A DNA stretch of 64,000 nucleotides from Roseateles chitinivorans (GCF_002761755.1 NZ_PEOG01000009.1:1-64000); one strand, 5' to 3'. Counted from the stretch's first letter, positions 45,083 to 56,042 are shown. Numbers and translations: made by a program. Notes: a model not told the origin generated them from the letters alone.

Positions 45083-48000
45083 ATGAGCAATCGCCAACGG
45101 ACCGCCGTATCCGTCGCCGCCGCGCAGGCGGCCGTCCTCCTCGGTGGCCTGGCCGCCGGCATCGCCTTCGCCCAGACGGCGCCCGCGCCCGCCCCCAAGC
45201 CTGAACCCAAGCCCGAGGCCCAGATCGAGACCGTCGTGGTCTCGGGCAAGCGCGCCGCGCTGAGTTCGGCCCAGAAGATCAAGCAGAACTCCGACGAGAT
45301 CGTCGACTCCATCGTCGCGGACGACATCGGCAAGTTGCCCGACCGCTCGGTGACCGAGGTGCTGCAGCGCATCGTCGGCGTCACCATGGACCGCACCATG
45401 GCCAAGGGCGACCCGGAGCACTTCTCGGTCGAAGGCTCCGGCATCAGCATCCGCGGCCTGACCTATGTCCGCTCCGAGATGAACGGCCGCGATTCGTTCT
45501 CCGCCAACGGCGGCCGCTCGCTCAACTTCGAGGACGTCCCGCCCGAGCTGATGGCCGCGGTCGACGTCTACAAGAACCCCTCCGCCGAGCAGATCGAAGG
45601 CTCGATCGGCGGCCTGGTGAACTTGCGTACCGCCATGCCGTTCGATTTCGACGGCCTCAAGACAGCGTTGTCGCTGCAGACCACGTACTCGGACCTGAAG
45701 GAGAAATCCTCGCCCAGCGTCTCCGGCATGGTGAGCAACCGCTGGAAGACCGACCTGGGCGAGTTCGGCGCGCTGATCAACATCGCCAGCTCGCGCAGCG
45801 GCACCCGCACCGACGCCTTCCAGGTCGAGCCCTACTACCCGCGCACCGACGCGGTGGCCGGCCAGGACCCCGCCACCACGCTGTGGATCCCCAAGGGCTC
45901 GCAGTGGCGCACGCTGGAATTCGACCGCAAGCGCCAGGGCCTCTATGGCGCGCTGCAGTGGAAGAAGGACGACGTCGACTCCAGCCTCACCTACTTCCGC
46001 AGCAAGTACAAGATGCAATGGGACGAGCGCGCGATCTTTGCGCAGTCCGACCCCTACAAGCTGCAGGTCGCCAATGGCGAGTTCGGCAAGAACGGCCAGC
46101 TGCTCTACGGCACGCTGACCAACAACGACGGCTCCGGCATCAACTTCGGCGCCGACACCCGCAGCGCCTACCGCAACTCCGAGACCCAGGACCTGGCCTG
46201 GAAGCTGAACTGGCGCGCCAATGAGCAGTGGTCCTTCTCGTCGGACCTGCAGTACATCCGCGCGACCACCGACAGCTTCGACTCCACCGTCGCCACCGGC
46301 GTGCAGATGCCGGAGGAAACCATCGACCTGCGCAGCGGTCGGCCGCAACTGATCTTCAACGACGCGCAACGCGCGGCGCTGCTCGATCCGGCCAACTACT
46401 ACTGGGCCTTCACGATGGAGCACAAGGACAAGTCCAAGGCCACCGAGAAGGCCTGGAAGGGCGACGCCAAGTACAAGTTCAACGAGGGCATCCTCCAGGA
46501 CCTGCGCTTCGGCGTGCGCTTCACCGAGCGCGACGCGACCACCACCAACACGGTGCCGGGCTACAACTGGTCGCCGATCTCGCAGCCGTGGCAGATCGGC
46601 TGGGACATCAACCACCTGGCCTTCCTGAACGATCCGCGCTTCAGCGGCGACACCTACGTCCACAACTTCAAGAACTTCTTCAGCGGCAAGGCCTCGGTGC
46701 CGTCGCTGATCTTCCCGACGGTGGGCACCACCTCGGGCTATCCGGACAGCTACGCCGCGCTGCACAAGTACCACGACATCCTGTGCGCCGAGCAGCACGG
46801 CGGCGACACCTCCTCCTGCACGCCGTGGGCGCCGGCCTCCTTCGGCACCGATCCGTCGGGCACCAACGACCAGCATGAGAAGACCCAGGCCGCCTTCGCG
46901 CAGCTGCGCTTCGCGATGGACGACTGGCGCTTCCCGGTGGACGGCAACATCGGCCTGCGCCTGGTGCGCACCCAGTCGCGCGCCAGCGGCTACACCGTGT
47001 TCACCAGCAAGCAGGTGCCGGACGGCGCGACCGGCGTGCCGGTGCCGGTGATCCCCAGCTTCTCGGAAGCGGGCACCTTCAACAACACCTACACCAATGC
47101 GCTGCCCAGCCTGAACCTGCGGATGAAGGCCAGCGAGAAGCTGCAGTTCCGCTTCGCGCTGGGCAAGGGCATCTCGCGCCCCGACTTCAGCCAGCTGCAG
47201 GCCTACACGACGATGTCGCAGGACTTCACCTCGACGACGACGAACGGCCAGACGGTGGTGAGCAACGTGACGCAGACCGGCACGGCCTCGGGCAACCCGA
47301 TGCTCAAGCCGATCAAGTCGACGCAGGGAGACGCGACGGCCGAGTGGTACTTCAGCCGCACCGGCTCGCTGACCTTCGCCGCGTTCCACAAGCGGCTGAG
47401 CGACATCATCATCAACCAGACCTACCTGAAGCAGATCCCCGACGCGTCGGGCCAGCTGCAGGACTTCACCGTCACCGGTCCGATCAACGGCGCCCGCGGC
47501 CGCGCGACCGGCTTCGAGCTCGCCTTCCAGACCTACTTCGACCAGTTGCCGGGCTGGCTGTCGGGCTTCGGCATCCAGGCCAACTACACCTACGTGGACA
47601 GCAAGACCACGCTGTACCAGCCGGTGAACAGCGCGTACTGCTCGGGCGGCAACACGGCGGCCAACCTGAACCTCAACCTGAACGGTTGCGACACCGACGG
47701 CCGCACCTTCGGCAACCTGCCGCTGCAGAACCTGTCGAAGAACGCCTACAACCTGGCGCTGCTGTACGACCGCGGCGACATCTCCGCGCGCCTGGCCTAC
47801 AGCTGGCGCTCGAAGTACCTGCAGGCGGTCAACGTCAATGGCACCCAGGGCGGCGACGGCACCGACACCAACCCGCAAAGCCCGACCAACGGCCAGCGCA
47901 ACGTGGCCTGGGGCCTGCCGGTGTGGGCCGACTCCTACGGTCAGCTGGATGCGGGCGTGTACTACAAGTTCAACGACCACGTGACCTTCGGTCTCGAGGC

Positions 48001-48118
48001 GCAGAACCTGACCAACGCGACCTACAAGCAGCTGATGCAGCAGCACATCGGCACGATGGGCCGCGCCTGGTTCGACACCGGTCGCCGCTACACGCTCACC
48101 GCCCGGATGAGCTTCTGA
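45083..48118 (+). CDS. TonB-dependent receptor (probable xyloglucan-oligosaccharide transporter)
   Basis: 1011 aa from the ATG at 45083, GGAG upstream. Signal peptide to about residue 30 (IAFAQ), then a Pro/Lys linker and TonB box ETVVVSG. The plug domain follows (IADDIGKLPDRSVTEVLQRIVGVTM, ISIRGLTYVRSEMNGRD) and the barrel runs to a C-terminal RYTLTARMSF ending in Phe. The size and the RSEMNGRDSFSANGG pattern fit the carbohydrate-type receptors of Xanthomonas-like bacteria. No SusD partner and no FecR/sigma pair is nearby. It opens a gene run of GH35, GH74, GH95, esterase, GH1 and transporter, so large xyloglucan oligosaccharides are the probable cargo. Confidence 0.93.
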   Translation: MSNRQRTAVSVAAAQAAVLLGGLAAGIAFAQTAPAPAPKPEPKPEAQIETVVVSGKRAALSSAQKIKQNSDEIVDSIVADDIGKLPDRSVTEVLQRIVGVTMDRTMAKGDPEHFSVEGSGISIRGLTYVRSEMNGRDSFSANGGRSLNFEDVPPELMAAVDVYKNPSAEQIEGSIGGLVNLRTAMPFDFDGLKTALSLQTTYSDLKEKSSPSVSGMVSNRWKTDLGEFGALINIASSRSGTRTDAFQVEPYYPRTDAVAGQDPATTLWIPKGSQWRTLEFDRKRQGLYGALQWKKDDVDSSLTYFRSKYKMQWDERAIFAQSDPYKLQVANGEFGKNGQLLYGTLTNNDGSGINFGADTRSAYRNSETQDLAWKLNWRANEQWSFSSDLQYIRATTDSFDSTVATGVQMPEETIDLRSGRPQLIFNDAQRAALLDPANYYWAFTMEHKDKSKATEKAWKGDAKYKFNEGILQDLRFGVRFTERDATTTNTVPGYNWSPISQPWQIGWDINHLAFLNDPRFSGDTYVHNFKNFFSGKASVPSLIFPTVGTTSGYPDSYAALHKYHDILCAEQHGGDTSSCTPWAPASFGTDPSGTNDQHEKTQAAFAQLRFAMDDWRFPVDGNIGLRLVRTQSRASGYTVFTSKQVPDGATGVPVPVIPSFSEAGTFNNTYTNALPSLNLRMKASEKLQFRFALGKGISRPDFSQLQAYTTMSQDFTSTTTNGQTVVSNVTQTGTASGNPMLKPIKSTQGDATAEWYFSRTGSLTFAAFHKRLSDIIINQTYLKQIPDASGQLQDFTVTGPINGARGRATGFELAFQTYFDQLPGWLSGFGIQANYTYVDSKTTLYQPVNSAYCSGGNTAANLNLNLNGCDTDGRTFGNLPLQNLSKNAYNLALLYDRGDISARLAYSWRSKYLQAVNVNGTQGGDGTDTNPQSPTNGQRNVAWGLPVWADSYGQLDAGVYYKFNDHVTFGLEAQNLTNATYKQLMQQHIGTMGRAWFDTGRRYTLTARMSF

Positions 48119-48199
48119 GGCACTGACGCCTCGTCCCCTCTGCCCCGGCTGCGGCGCCCGCGCGCCCGGCCGGGGACGTCAAGGAAAGGACTGTCCCGG

Positions 48200-49888
48200 A
48201 TGACGCCCCGCTCCCGCCCCGCCCACCGCATCCGCGCCGCCGTGTTGGCGACGCTCGCGGTCCTGACCGCCGCCCTCGCCGGCACAGCCACCGCGGCGGA
48301 GCTGCCGCGGCTGGTCGAAGGCGAGGGCCGTCATGCGCTGCTGGTCGACGGCAAGCCCTTCCTGGTGCTGGGCGCGCAGGTGCACAACTCGAGCAACTCG
48401 GTCGAGGCGCTCCAGCAGGTGTGGCCGGCGGTGGCCGATGCCAAGGCCAACACCGTCGTCGTGCCGGTGGCCTGGGAGCAGGTCGAGCCGGTCGAAGGCC
48501 GTTTCGATTTCTCCTTCGTGGACGCGCTGCTCACCCAGGCGCGCGAGCGCGGCGTGCGGGTCGCGCTGCTGTGGTTCGCGACCTGGAAGAACACCAGCCC
48601 GCAGTACGCGCCGGCCTGGGTCAAGCTGAACAACACCCGCTTCCCGCGCATGCTCGATGCGCAGGGCAAGCCCAACTACTGCCTGTCCCCGTTCGGCGCC
48701 GAGACGCTGGCGGCGGACAAGCGCGCCTTCGTCGCGCTGATGACCCATCTGAAGCAGGTGGACGAGGCGCAGCGCACCGTGATCATGGTGCAGGTGCAGA
48801 ACGAGGTCGGCACCTACGGCCTGGTGCGCGACCACGGCGCCGCCGCCAATCGCGCCTTCGCCGCCGACGTGCCCGCCGAGGTGCTGCGACTGCAGAAGCC
48901 CGTCGCCGCCAGCGGCGCGGCCGGCAAGGCCAGGGGCTCCTGGTCCGCCGTCTATGGCGACTACGCCGAGCAGTACTTCCACAGCTGGGCGATCGCGCGC
49001 TACATCGGCGAGATCGCCGCGGCCGGCCGCCAGGTCTACGACCTGCCGATGTTCGTCAACAACGCGCTGCGCGACCCGCTCGCGCCGATGGCGCCGTGGA
49101 AGTCGGACTTCGCCAGCGGTGGCCCCACCTACGACGTGATCGGCATCTACAAGGCCGCCGCGCCGAAGATCGACATCGTCGGCCCCGACATCTACATGCC
49201 CGAATCGGCCAAGGTCGAGGCGGTGCTCGGCCAGTTCCAGCGGCGCGACAACGCGCTGTGGGTGCCGGAGATCGGCAACGCCGAGACCTACGCCCGCTAC
49301 CACTACGCGATCCTGGGCCGCGGCGCCCTCGGTGTCGCGCCCTTCGGCGTCGACTATGCCGACTACAGCAACTACCCGCTCGGCTCGCCCCACACCGACC
49401 GGCGCATGACCGCGCCGATCGCCGCGGTCTACGGCAGCTTCGCGCCGATGGCCTCGCAGTGGGCCCAGTGGGCGCTGGAAGGACGCACCCGCGGCGTGGC
49501 CGAAGGCGACGACCGGCAACCCCAGACCGTCGCGCTGAAGGGCTGGACCGCCAAGGTCAGCTTCGGCGAATGGCAGTTCGGCGAGCGCAGCTGGCCGCAC
49601 CTGAAGGACGACGCGCCGCCATCGGCCGCGAAGCCTTCCGGTGGTGTCGCCATCGCGCAGATCGGCGACGACGAATTCATCGTGACCGGCCAGCGCGCCC
49701 GTGTGCGCTTCGAGGGCGACGCCTCCTTCAAGGGGCTGGGCACGATGCTGATCCACGCGCAGGAAGGCCGCTTCGGCCCGGACGGCCGCTGGACCACCAC
49801 GCGCAACTGGAACGGCGACCAGGTCGACTGGGGCCTCAACCTGCCGGCGACGCCCACGGTGCTGCGCGTCAAACTCGGCCGCTACTGA
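48200..49888 (+). CDS. GH35 beta-galactosidase (Bgl35A-like)
   Basis: 562 aa. Signal peptide to about residue 33 (GTATAAEL). TIM barrel with acid/base Glu202 in QVQNEVGTYG and nucleophile Glu357 in WVPEIGNAET. The C-terminal beta domain (VAIAQIGDDEFIVTGQRARVRF) is the DUF5597-type part found in this GH35 subgroup, whose Cellvibrio member removes beta-1,2-galactose from xyloglucan side chains. It is expected in the periplasm. Its product galactose fits the galT-galK operon upstream. It lies 81 bp after the receptor and 19 bp before GH74. Confidence 0.94.
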   Translation: MTPRSRPAHRIRAAVLATLAVLTAALAGTATAAELPRLVEGEGRHALLVDGKPFLVLGAQVHNSSNSVEALQQVWPAVADAKANTVVVPVAWEQVEPVEGRFDFSFVDALLTQARERGVRVALLWFATWKNTSPQYAPAWVKLNNTRFPRMLDAQGKPNYCLSPFGAETLAADKRAFVALMTHLKQVDEAQRTVIMVQVQNEVGTYGLVRDHGAAANRAFAADVPAEVLRLQKPVAASGAAGKARGSWSAVYGDYAEQYFHSWAIARYIGEIAAAGRQVYDLPMFVNNALRDPLAPMAPWKSDFASGGPTYDVIGIYKAAAPKIDIVGPDIYMPESAKVEAVLGQFQRRDNALWVPEIGNAETYARYHYAILGRGALGVAPFGVDYADYSNYPLGSPHTDRRMTAPIAAVYGSFAPMASQWAQWALEGRTRGVAEGDDRQPQTVALKGWTAKVSFGEWQFGERSWPHLKDDAPPSAAKPSGGVAIAQIGDDEFIVTGQRARVRFEGDASFKGLGTMLIHAQEGRFGPDGRWTTTRNWNGDQVDWGLNLPATPTVLRVKLGRY

Positions 49889-49907
49889 TCCGCACGGAGC
49901 GCCCCGC

Positions 49908-52172
49908 ATGCAACGCCGTCATTTCATCGCCCGCACCGCCGGCCTGGCTGCCGCCGGCAGCGCCTTGCCGGGCGTGCTCCCCGCGGCCATGGCCGCGACC
50001 GACGCTTCCGTCGTGCCCTATGACTGGCGCAGCGTGCCCTTCGGTGGCGGCGGCTTCGTCGATGGCTTCGTCTTCCATCCGCGCGAGGCCGGGCTGCTGT
50101 ACTGCCGCACCGACATCGGCGGCGCCTACCGCTTCGATCCAAAGGCGCGTCGCTGGTGGCCGCTGCTGGATCACCTCGACAAGGCCGACGCCGACCTGAT
50201 GGGCGTGCTGAGCGTGGCCGTGGATCCGAACGATGCGGACCGGGTCTACCTCGCCTGCGGCCTTTACCTCAGCAAGGACGTGCGCGACGGCGCGCTGCTG
50301 GCGTCGAGCGACCGCGGCCGCACCTGGGCCAAACACGAACTGGGTCTGAAGATCGGCGGCAATTCTCCCGGCCGCGGCAGCGGCGAGCGCCTGCAGGTCG
50401 ATCCCTGGGTCGGCGAGGTGCTCTATCTCGGCAGCTCGCAGGACGGCCTGCTCAAGAGCACCGACCGGGGTCGCAGCTTCCAGCCGCTCGGCCTCCCGGC
50501 CCGGCATGTGTCGCTGGTGCTGGTCGATCCGGCGAGCGGCGCGGCCGGCAAGGCGGCCTCGCGGATCTACGCGGGCAGCCACGACCAGCCCGGGCTGTAT
50601 GTCTCCGAGGACGGTGGCCGCAGCTTCGCCCGCGAGCCGGGCACGCCGGCCATGGCGCCGCAGCGCGCGGCCATCGGGCCGGACGGCGTGCTTTACGTCA
50701 GCTTCGCCGCCAGCGACGCGCCCCAGGCGGTCAATCCGAGCTACGCGCTGCGCGGTGGCGTCTGGAAGCGCGAGTTGCGCGGCGGCAAGGCCCTGTGGAC
50801 CGAGATCACGCCGGTCAAGCCCGCCGAAGGACCGGCGGGCTTCGGCTACTCGGGGCTCGACGTCGATCGGCAGCGTCCCGGTCGCCTGATCGTGTCGACG
50901 ATCGAGCGCTGGCGCGACGGCGACGACCTCTTCCTCAGCGAGGACGGCGGCAAGAGCTGGACCGCGATCGGCGCGCGCTCGAAGCACGACATCGAGTCCC
51001 GCCCCTGGCTCGCCAACTACAAGGGCGCGACGCGCCGCCCTGATCCGATGGGGCACTGGATCGCCGACGTGAAGCTCGATCCCAAGGACGGCAGCCGGGC
51101 GGTCTACGGCACCGGCTACGGCGTGTGGATGACCGACTCGCTGGCGGCGGCGACGCGCTCGCCGGCCGGTACGGTGGCGTGGCGCTTCGAGGTCGAGAAC
51201 CTCGAGGAGACCGCGACGCTGGAGATCAAGAGCCCGTCCGGCGGCGCCACGCTGCTGGCGGCGATGGGCGACGTGTCCGGGGCGGCCTGGGACGACCTCG
51301 GCAAGAACCCGTCGGCCGGCCTGTTCGCGCCGAGTAACGAGACCAACCGTTCCGTCGACGCGGCCCAGCTCGAGCCGCGCGTGCTGGCGCGCACCTCGGA
51401 CCACGCGCCGACCGGCGGCTATGTCTCGGTCGACGGCGGCGTGAGCTGGCGGCCCTTCGGTCCGTCGCCGCGCGAGGCGAAGAACGCGCGCGGCCATCGC
51501 ACGCCGACCGGCCTGGTGGCCGTCAGCGCCAAGGGCGGCTTCCTGGTGTGGGCGCCGGAGCGCCAGCCGGGGATGTGGTCCAAGGACAAGGGGCGCAGCT
51601 GGTCGCTCTGCGAGGGCTGGCCGGCGGAACGCAGTCCGCTGTTGGCGCCGATCGCGGACCGCGCGGTGGAAGGCGTCTTCTACCTGCTCGATCGCGCGCA
51701 GGGACGCGTGCTCATGAGCGTCGATGGCGGCGAGCACTTCCAGCCGGCCGTCAACGGCCTGCCCCAGCTCGACGACGGGCAGTACGCGCAGATGCTGTGC
51801 GCGCCGGGCCGCGGGCGTGACCTGTGGTTCGCGCTGCCCAATGGCCTCTTCCACCTGCCCGGCGCCGACCAGCCGATGCAGCAGGCCAAGCCGGTCGCCG
51901 AGGCCTGGATGATGGCGCTGGGCAAGTCGGCCGCGAGCGCCGCCTACCACGCGATCTATGTGTGGGGCCGCGCGTCGGTGGGTGGTGCCTCGCCGGTCGA
52001 GGGCCTGTTCCGCAGCGACGACGAAGGCCGGAGCTTCGTGCGCATCGGCGACGACCTGCATCGCTACGGCCGACTGCTGTCGATGGCCGCGGATCCGCTG
52101 GAGCACGGCACCGTCTTCCTTGCGCCGCACGGGCGCGGCGTCGTGGTCGGCAGGCCGAGGACCACCCCATGA
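49908..52172 (+). CDS. GH74 endo-xyloglucanase
   Basis: 754 aa. The leader [21 protein letters not shown] is a good Tat signal. The mature protein is a pair of seven-bladed propellers with recurring sortilin-type turns ([50 protein letters not shown]). Catalytic Asp69 is in [12 protein letters not shown] and Asp455 in [11 protein letters not shown]-like sequence, opposite each other across the cleft. GH74 enzymes cleave the beta-1,4-glucan backbone of xyloglucan and are the strongest family marker for this substrate. Its stop overlaps the GH95 start (ATGA). Confidence 0.95.
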   Translation: MQRRHFIARTAGLAAAGSALPGVLPAAMAATDASVVPYDWRSVPFGGGGFVDGFVFHPREAGLLYCRTDIGGAYRFDPKARRWWPLLDHLDKADADLMGVLSVAVDPNDADRVYLACGLYLSKDVRDGALLASSDRGRTWAKHELGLKIGGNSPGRGSGERLQVDPWVGEVLYLGSSQDGLLKSTDRGRSFQPLGLPARHVSLVLVDPASGAAGKAASRIYAGSHDQPGLYVSEDGGRSFAREPGTPAMAPQRAAIGPDGVLYVSFAASDAPQAVNPSYALRGGVWKRELRGGKALWTEITPVKPAEGPAGFGYSGLDVDRQRPGRLIVSTIERWRDGDDLFLSEDGGKSWTAIGARSKHDIESRPWLANYKGATRRPDPMGHWIADVKLDPKDGSRAVYGTGYGVWMTDSLAAATRSPAGTVAWRFEVENLEETATLEIKSPSGGATLLAAMGDVSGAAWDDLGKNPSAGLFAPSNETNRSVDAAQLEPRVLARTSDHAPTGGYVSVDGGVSWRPFGPSPREAKNARGHRTPTGLVAVSAKGGFLVWAPERQPGMWSKDKGRSWSLCEGWPAERSPLLAPIADRAVEGVFYLLDRAQGRVLMSVDGGEHFQPAVNGLPQLDDGQYAQMLCAPGRGRDLWFALPNGLFHLPGADQPMQQAKPVAEAWMMALGKSAASAAYHAIYVWGRASVGGASPVEGLFRSDDEGRSFVRIGDDLHRYGRLLSMAADPLEHGTVFLAPHGRGVVVGRPRTTP

Positions 52173-54631
52173 ACGCTTGCGGCGCCATCGCCCCTCGCCG
52201 CCTGCGCGCGCGGCTGCTGAGCGCTGCCGCGACCGTGGCGGTGGCGCTCGCGGGCGTGCTCGCCTCGACGGCGGCGATGGCCTCGGACTTGCGCCTGTTC
52301 GAGCGCGCGCCCGCGCCGGACACGCCGGAAGGCTGGGAGCGCCAGGCGCTGCCGGTCGGCAACGGTCGCCTCGGCGCGATGTTGTTCGGCGGCCTGGCAC
52401 GCGACCGGATCCAGTTCAACGAAAACACCCTGTGGGTCGGCGACGGCCGCACCATGGGCGCCTACCAGCCCTTCGGCGACCTGGTGCTGACGCTGCCGGG
52501 TCACGATGCGGAGAGCCCGGAGGCCAGCGGCTACCGGCGCGAGCTGGACATCGGCGACGCGCTGCACCGCGTCAGCTACACCCATGGCGACACGCGCTTC
52601 ACCCGGGAAGTCCTCGCCAGCCATCCGGCGCAGGCGATCGTGCTGCGTCTCAGCGCGGACCGCGGCGGCCAGTACAGCGGCAGCCTCGCATTGACCGACC
52701 GACACGGCGCGCGCGTCCTCGCGCACGGCGCCGGCACCGAGGAGGGCTCCCGCCTGACCTCGACCGGCGCCCTGCCCAACGGCATGCGCTACGCCGCGCA
52801 GGCGCGCCTCATCGCCCAGGGCGGGCTGCTCCGCGTCGAGGGCGGCCGGCTGGTCTTCCAGGGCTGCGATGCCTTGACGATCGTGCTCGGTGCCGGCACC
52901 AGCTATGTGCCCGACGCTGCCAAGGCCTTCGACAGCGGCATTGATCCGCTGCCGCGTGTCGCCGCGCAGGTCACCGCTGCGTCCGCCCAGCCCTGGGAGA
53001 CGCTGCGGGAGCAGCATGTGGCCGACCACCGGCGCTTCTTCGCGCGGCTCGCGCTGGACCTCGGTCGCAGCGGCGACGATCGCCGCGCGCTGCCCACCGG
53101 CGAACGCCTGCGGCGCTACACCGCCGAGGGCGGCGATCCCGAGCTCGAGGCGCTGCATGCGCAGTACGGCCGCTACCTGCTGATCGCGAGCTCGCGCGAC
53201 TCGCTGCCGGCCAACCTGCAGGGCCTGTGGAACGACAGCCTGACGCCGCCGTGGAGTTCGGACTACCACACCAACATCAATGTCCAGATGAACTACTGGC
53301 CGGCGGAGCCGGCCAACCTGTCGGAGATGGCCACGCCCTTCCTGGGCTTCGTGCAGAGCCAGATCCCGATGTACCGGCGCGCGGTGGCCGAGGCGGCAGC
53401 GCTCGCCCTGGCCCGCGACGCGGCGCAGGGCAAGGGCGCCGCGAGTGCCGCCTCCAGCGAGCCGATGCCCATCGGCGCCTTCGCCGGCGACGCGCGCCCG
53501 CCGGAGGAACGCTTCCTGACCGCGCAGGGCCGGCCGGTGCGCGGCTGGACCGTGCGCACCGAGTCGAATCCCTTCGGCGGCATGGGCTACCTCTGGAACA
53601 AGACGGGCAATGCCTGGTACCTGCAGCACTTCTGGGAACGCTACGCCTTCGGCGGCGACCGGCGCTTCCTGCGCGAGGTCACGCTGCCGCTGATGAAGGA
53701 AGTCGTCGCCTTCTGGGAAGACCAGCTCAAGCCGCTGCCCGATGGCCGGCTGGTCGCGCCGATGGGCTGGTCGCCGGAGCACGGTCCGGTCGAGGACGGC
53801 GTCAGCTACGACCAGCAGATCCTGTGGGACCTGTTCAACAACGCGGTGGCCGCCGCCGATGCGCTCGGCACCGAGCGTGCCTGGCGCGATCACGTCGCCG
53901 CGCTGCGCGACCGCCTGGCCGGCCCGAAAGTCGGCAGCTGGGGCCAGCTGCTCGAGTGGCTGGAGGAGAAGCGCGATCCGGTGCTCGACACGCCGGGCGA
54001 CACCCATCGCCATGTGTCGCACCTGTTCGCGCTCTTCCCGGGGCGGCAGATCTCGACCACGCGCACACCAGCCCTGGCCGCCGCGGCGCGCCGCACGCTG
54101 CAGGCCCGCGGCGACGCGGGGACCGGCTGGTCCATGGCCTGGAAGATGGCGTTCTGGGCGCGCCTGGGCGACGGCGACCATGCCTACCGGATGCTGCGCG
54201 GCCTGCTCGCCACGCCGGGCGCGCGCGCCGCGCAGCAGGCCGGCCCCGGCAGCGAGTCCAACAACGCCGGCGGCACCTATTCCAACCTGCTCGATGCCCA
54301 TCCGCCGTTCCAGATCGACGGCAACTTCGGCTACACCGCCGCGGTGATCGAGATGCTGCTGCAGTCGCATGCCGGCGAGATCCAGTTGCTGCCCGCGCTG
54401 CCCGCGGCCTGGCCGGAGGGCCGCGTCAGCGGACTGCGCGCGCGCGGCGGCATCGAGGTCGATCTCGCCTGGTCCAAGGGCCGGCTCACCGCGGTCGCGC
54501 TGCGCGCCGTGGCTGGCGGCTTCGATGCGAACCGCCGGGTGACGCTACGTGCCGGCGAACGCCGCACGACGCTCGTGCTGCGCCCGGGAGAGACACGCCG
54601 GCTCGACGGCGATCTCCGGCCCCTCCGATGA
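52169..54631 (+). CDS. GH95 alpha-L-fucosidase (or alpha-L-galactosidase)
   Basis: 820 aa from the ATG at 52169, which overlaps the GH74 stop. Signal peptide to about residue 40 (STAAMASD). N-terminal beta domain with [35 protein letters not shown], then the (alpha/alpha)6 barrel. The key residues of the family are present: Asn369 and Asn371 in [11 protein letters not shown], Glu537 in [11 protein letters not shown] and Asp717 in [13 protein letters not shown]95 inverting enzymes remove alpha-1,2-L-fucose (or L-galactose) from xyloglucan galactose residues. No L-fucose catabolic gene is in the window. Confidence 0.94.
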   Translation: MNACGAIAPRRLRARLLSAAATVAVALAGVLASTAAMASDLRLFERAPAPDTPEGWERQALPVGNGRLGAMLFGGLARDRIQFNENTLWVGDGRTMGAYQPFGDLVLTLPGHDAESPEASGYRRELDIGDALHRVSYTHGDTRFTREVLASHPAQAIVLRLSADRGGQYSGSLALTDRHGARVLAHGAGTEEGSRLTSTGALPNGMRYAAQARLIAQGGLLRVEGGRLVFQGCDALTIVLGAGTSYVPDAAKAFDSGIDPLPRVAAQVTAASAQPWETLREQHVADHRRFFARLALDLGRSGDDRRALPTGERLRRYTAEGGDPELEALHAQYGRYLLIASSRDSLPANLQGLWNDSLTPPWSSDYHTNINVQMNYWPAEPANLSEMATPFLGFVQSQIPMYRRAVAEAAALALARDAAQGKGAASAASSEPMPIGAFAGDARPPEERFLTAQGRPVRGWTVRTESNPFGGMGYLWNKTGNAWYLQHFWERYAFGGDRRFLREVTLPLMKEVVAFWEDQLKPLPDGRLVAPMGWSPEHGPVEDGVSYDQQILWDLFNNAVAAADALGTERAWRDHVAALRDRLAGPKVGSWGQLLEWLEEKRDPVLDTPGDTHRHVSHLFALFPGRQISTTRTPALAAAARRTLQARGDAGTGWSMAWKMAFWARLGDGDHAYRMLRGLLATPGARAAQQAGPGSESNNAGGTYSNLLDAHPPFQIDGNFGYTAAVIEMLLQSHAGEIQLLPALPAAWPEGRVSGLRARGGIEVDLAWSKGRLTAVALRAVAGGFDANRRVTLRAGERRTTLVLRPGETRRLDGDLRPLR

Positions 54632-54653
54632 ACCCGATGCACCGATCCGACCC

Positions 54654-56003
54654 ATGAAGCTGTCCCCCCTCCTCCACACCGCAGCCGCCACCGCGGCCGT
54701 CACCTTGACCGGCCTGGGGCAGCCCGCCGCGGCCGCCGCCGGCGCCGCCGCGCCGGCCGATGTGCTGAATGTCTTCGTCGGCCAGCCGATGAAGGGCCAC
54801 CAGCTGACGATCGGCGACTTCGAGCGCAGCGCGCCGCTGACCGGGGATCGCGTGGACGCGCCGCCAGCGCCCAAGCCCGAATCCCCGACCACCCGGATCT
54901 CGGCCCGGCGCAGCGCCAAGGACGGCCCGCGCGACGCGGTCACGATGACCTGGCAGGACACCTGGTACGCGAGCCTGCGGGTGACCGGCGGCCCGCCGGT
55001 GGACCTGCGGCCCTACCTCGCGCACGGCACGCTGGAGTTCGACATCGACGTCAAGGACCTGCGCCAGGGCGGCCTCTCCTTCAAGCTGGCCTGCGGCGAG
55101 GGCTGCGAACGCAAGGTCAACCACCTGATCCCCGGCCGCGCGCTGGAGGGCAAGGGCTGGCAGCGGCTGTCGTTCTCGCTGTCGTGCTTCCACCGCGATG
55201 GCGACGACTTCAGCCGCGTGACGCTGCCGTTCTCGGTCGAGGTCGGCGGACGGGGCGAGCTGTCGATCGCCAACGTGCGCATCAAGCGCCGCGGACAGGC
55301 CAACGCGGTCTGCCCGGACTACCGCACCGAGTCGGTCACGCCGTCGCCGCTGCTGCAGTCCTGGTCGCTGGACTGGTGGATGCCGCGCCATGAGCAGAAG
55401 CTCGCCGAGGTCCGCGCCATGCGCGCGGCCGGCAGGAACCCGGAGGTCGTCTTCATCGGCGACTCCATCACGCAGGGCTGGGAAGACGCGGGCAAGGCCG
55501 TCTGGGCCGAGTACTTCGCCCGCCACGACGCGCTGGCGCTGGGCTTCGGCGGCGACCACACCGAGAACGTGCTGTGGCGCCTGCAGCATGGCGAGATCGA
55601 TGGCATCGCGCCCAAGGTCACCGTGCTGATGATCGGCACCAACAACACCGGCGACCGGCAGGACGCCCCCACCGCCACCGCCGCCGGCATCCGTCGCCTG
55701 ATCGACGAGATCCGCATCCGGCAACCGGGCAGCAAGATCCTGCTGCTGGCGATCTTCCCGCGCGATCCCAAGCCCGACGGTCGCGGCCGCGCGCTCAACA
55801 ACGAGATCAATGCGCTGATCCGCGGCTTCGCCGACGGCGAGGTCGTCCACTTCCTCGACATCGGCGCGTCGCTGAGCAACCCCGACGGCACGCTGTCGCC
55901 CGAGGTGATGCCCGATCGGCTGCACCTCTCCGAGCGCGGCTACCGCCTCTGGGCGGAAGCGATGAACCCGACGCTGCTGCGTCTCCTTGAAGCCTCCCGC
56001 TGA
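54654..56003 (+). CDS. SGNH-type esterase with N-terminal beta-sandwich
   Basis: 449 aa. Signal peptide to about residue 33. Residues about 40-235 form a beta-sandwich (WQDTWYASLRVTGGPPVDLRPYLAHGTLEFDIDVKDL, in segments) like the C-terminal domain of ExoP-type beta-glucosidases. The C-terminal half is an SGNH hydrolase: the nucleophile block GDSITQG with Ser271, GTNN (328-331) as the N block, and Asp421-x-x-His424 (DRLHLS). Xyloglucan loci carry acetyl esterases with an SGNH fold, so removal of O-acetyl groups from galactose residues is the probable role. The domain combination was not recognised from a named family. Confidence 0.85.
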   Translation: MKLSPLLHTAAATAAVTLTGLGQPAAAAAGAAAPADVLNVFVGQPMKGHQLTIGDFERSAPLTGDRVDAPPAPKPESPTTRISARRSAKDGPRDAVTMTWQDTWYASLRVTGGPPVDLRPYLAHGTLEFDIDVKDLRQGGLSFKLACGEGCERKVNHLIPGRALEGKGWQRLSFSLSCFHRDGDDFSRVTLPFSVEVGGRGELSIANVRIKRRGQANAVCPDYRTESVTPSPLLQSWSLDWWMPRHEQKLAEVRAMRAAGRNPEVVFIGDSITQGWEDAGKAVWAEYFARHDALALGFGGDHTENVLWRLQHGEIDGIAPKVTVLMIGTNNTGDRQDAPTATAAGIRRLIDEIRIRQPGSKILLLAIFPRDPKPDGRGRALNNEINALIRGFADGEVVHFLDIGASLSNPDGTLSPEVMPDRLHLSERGYRLWAEAMNPTLLRLLEASR

Positions 56004-56042
56004 GCCGGCCCGGTCCGCGCCTGCCCCGATCCACCCTGACCC

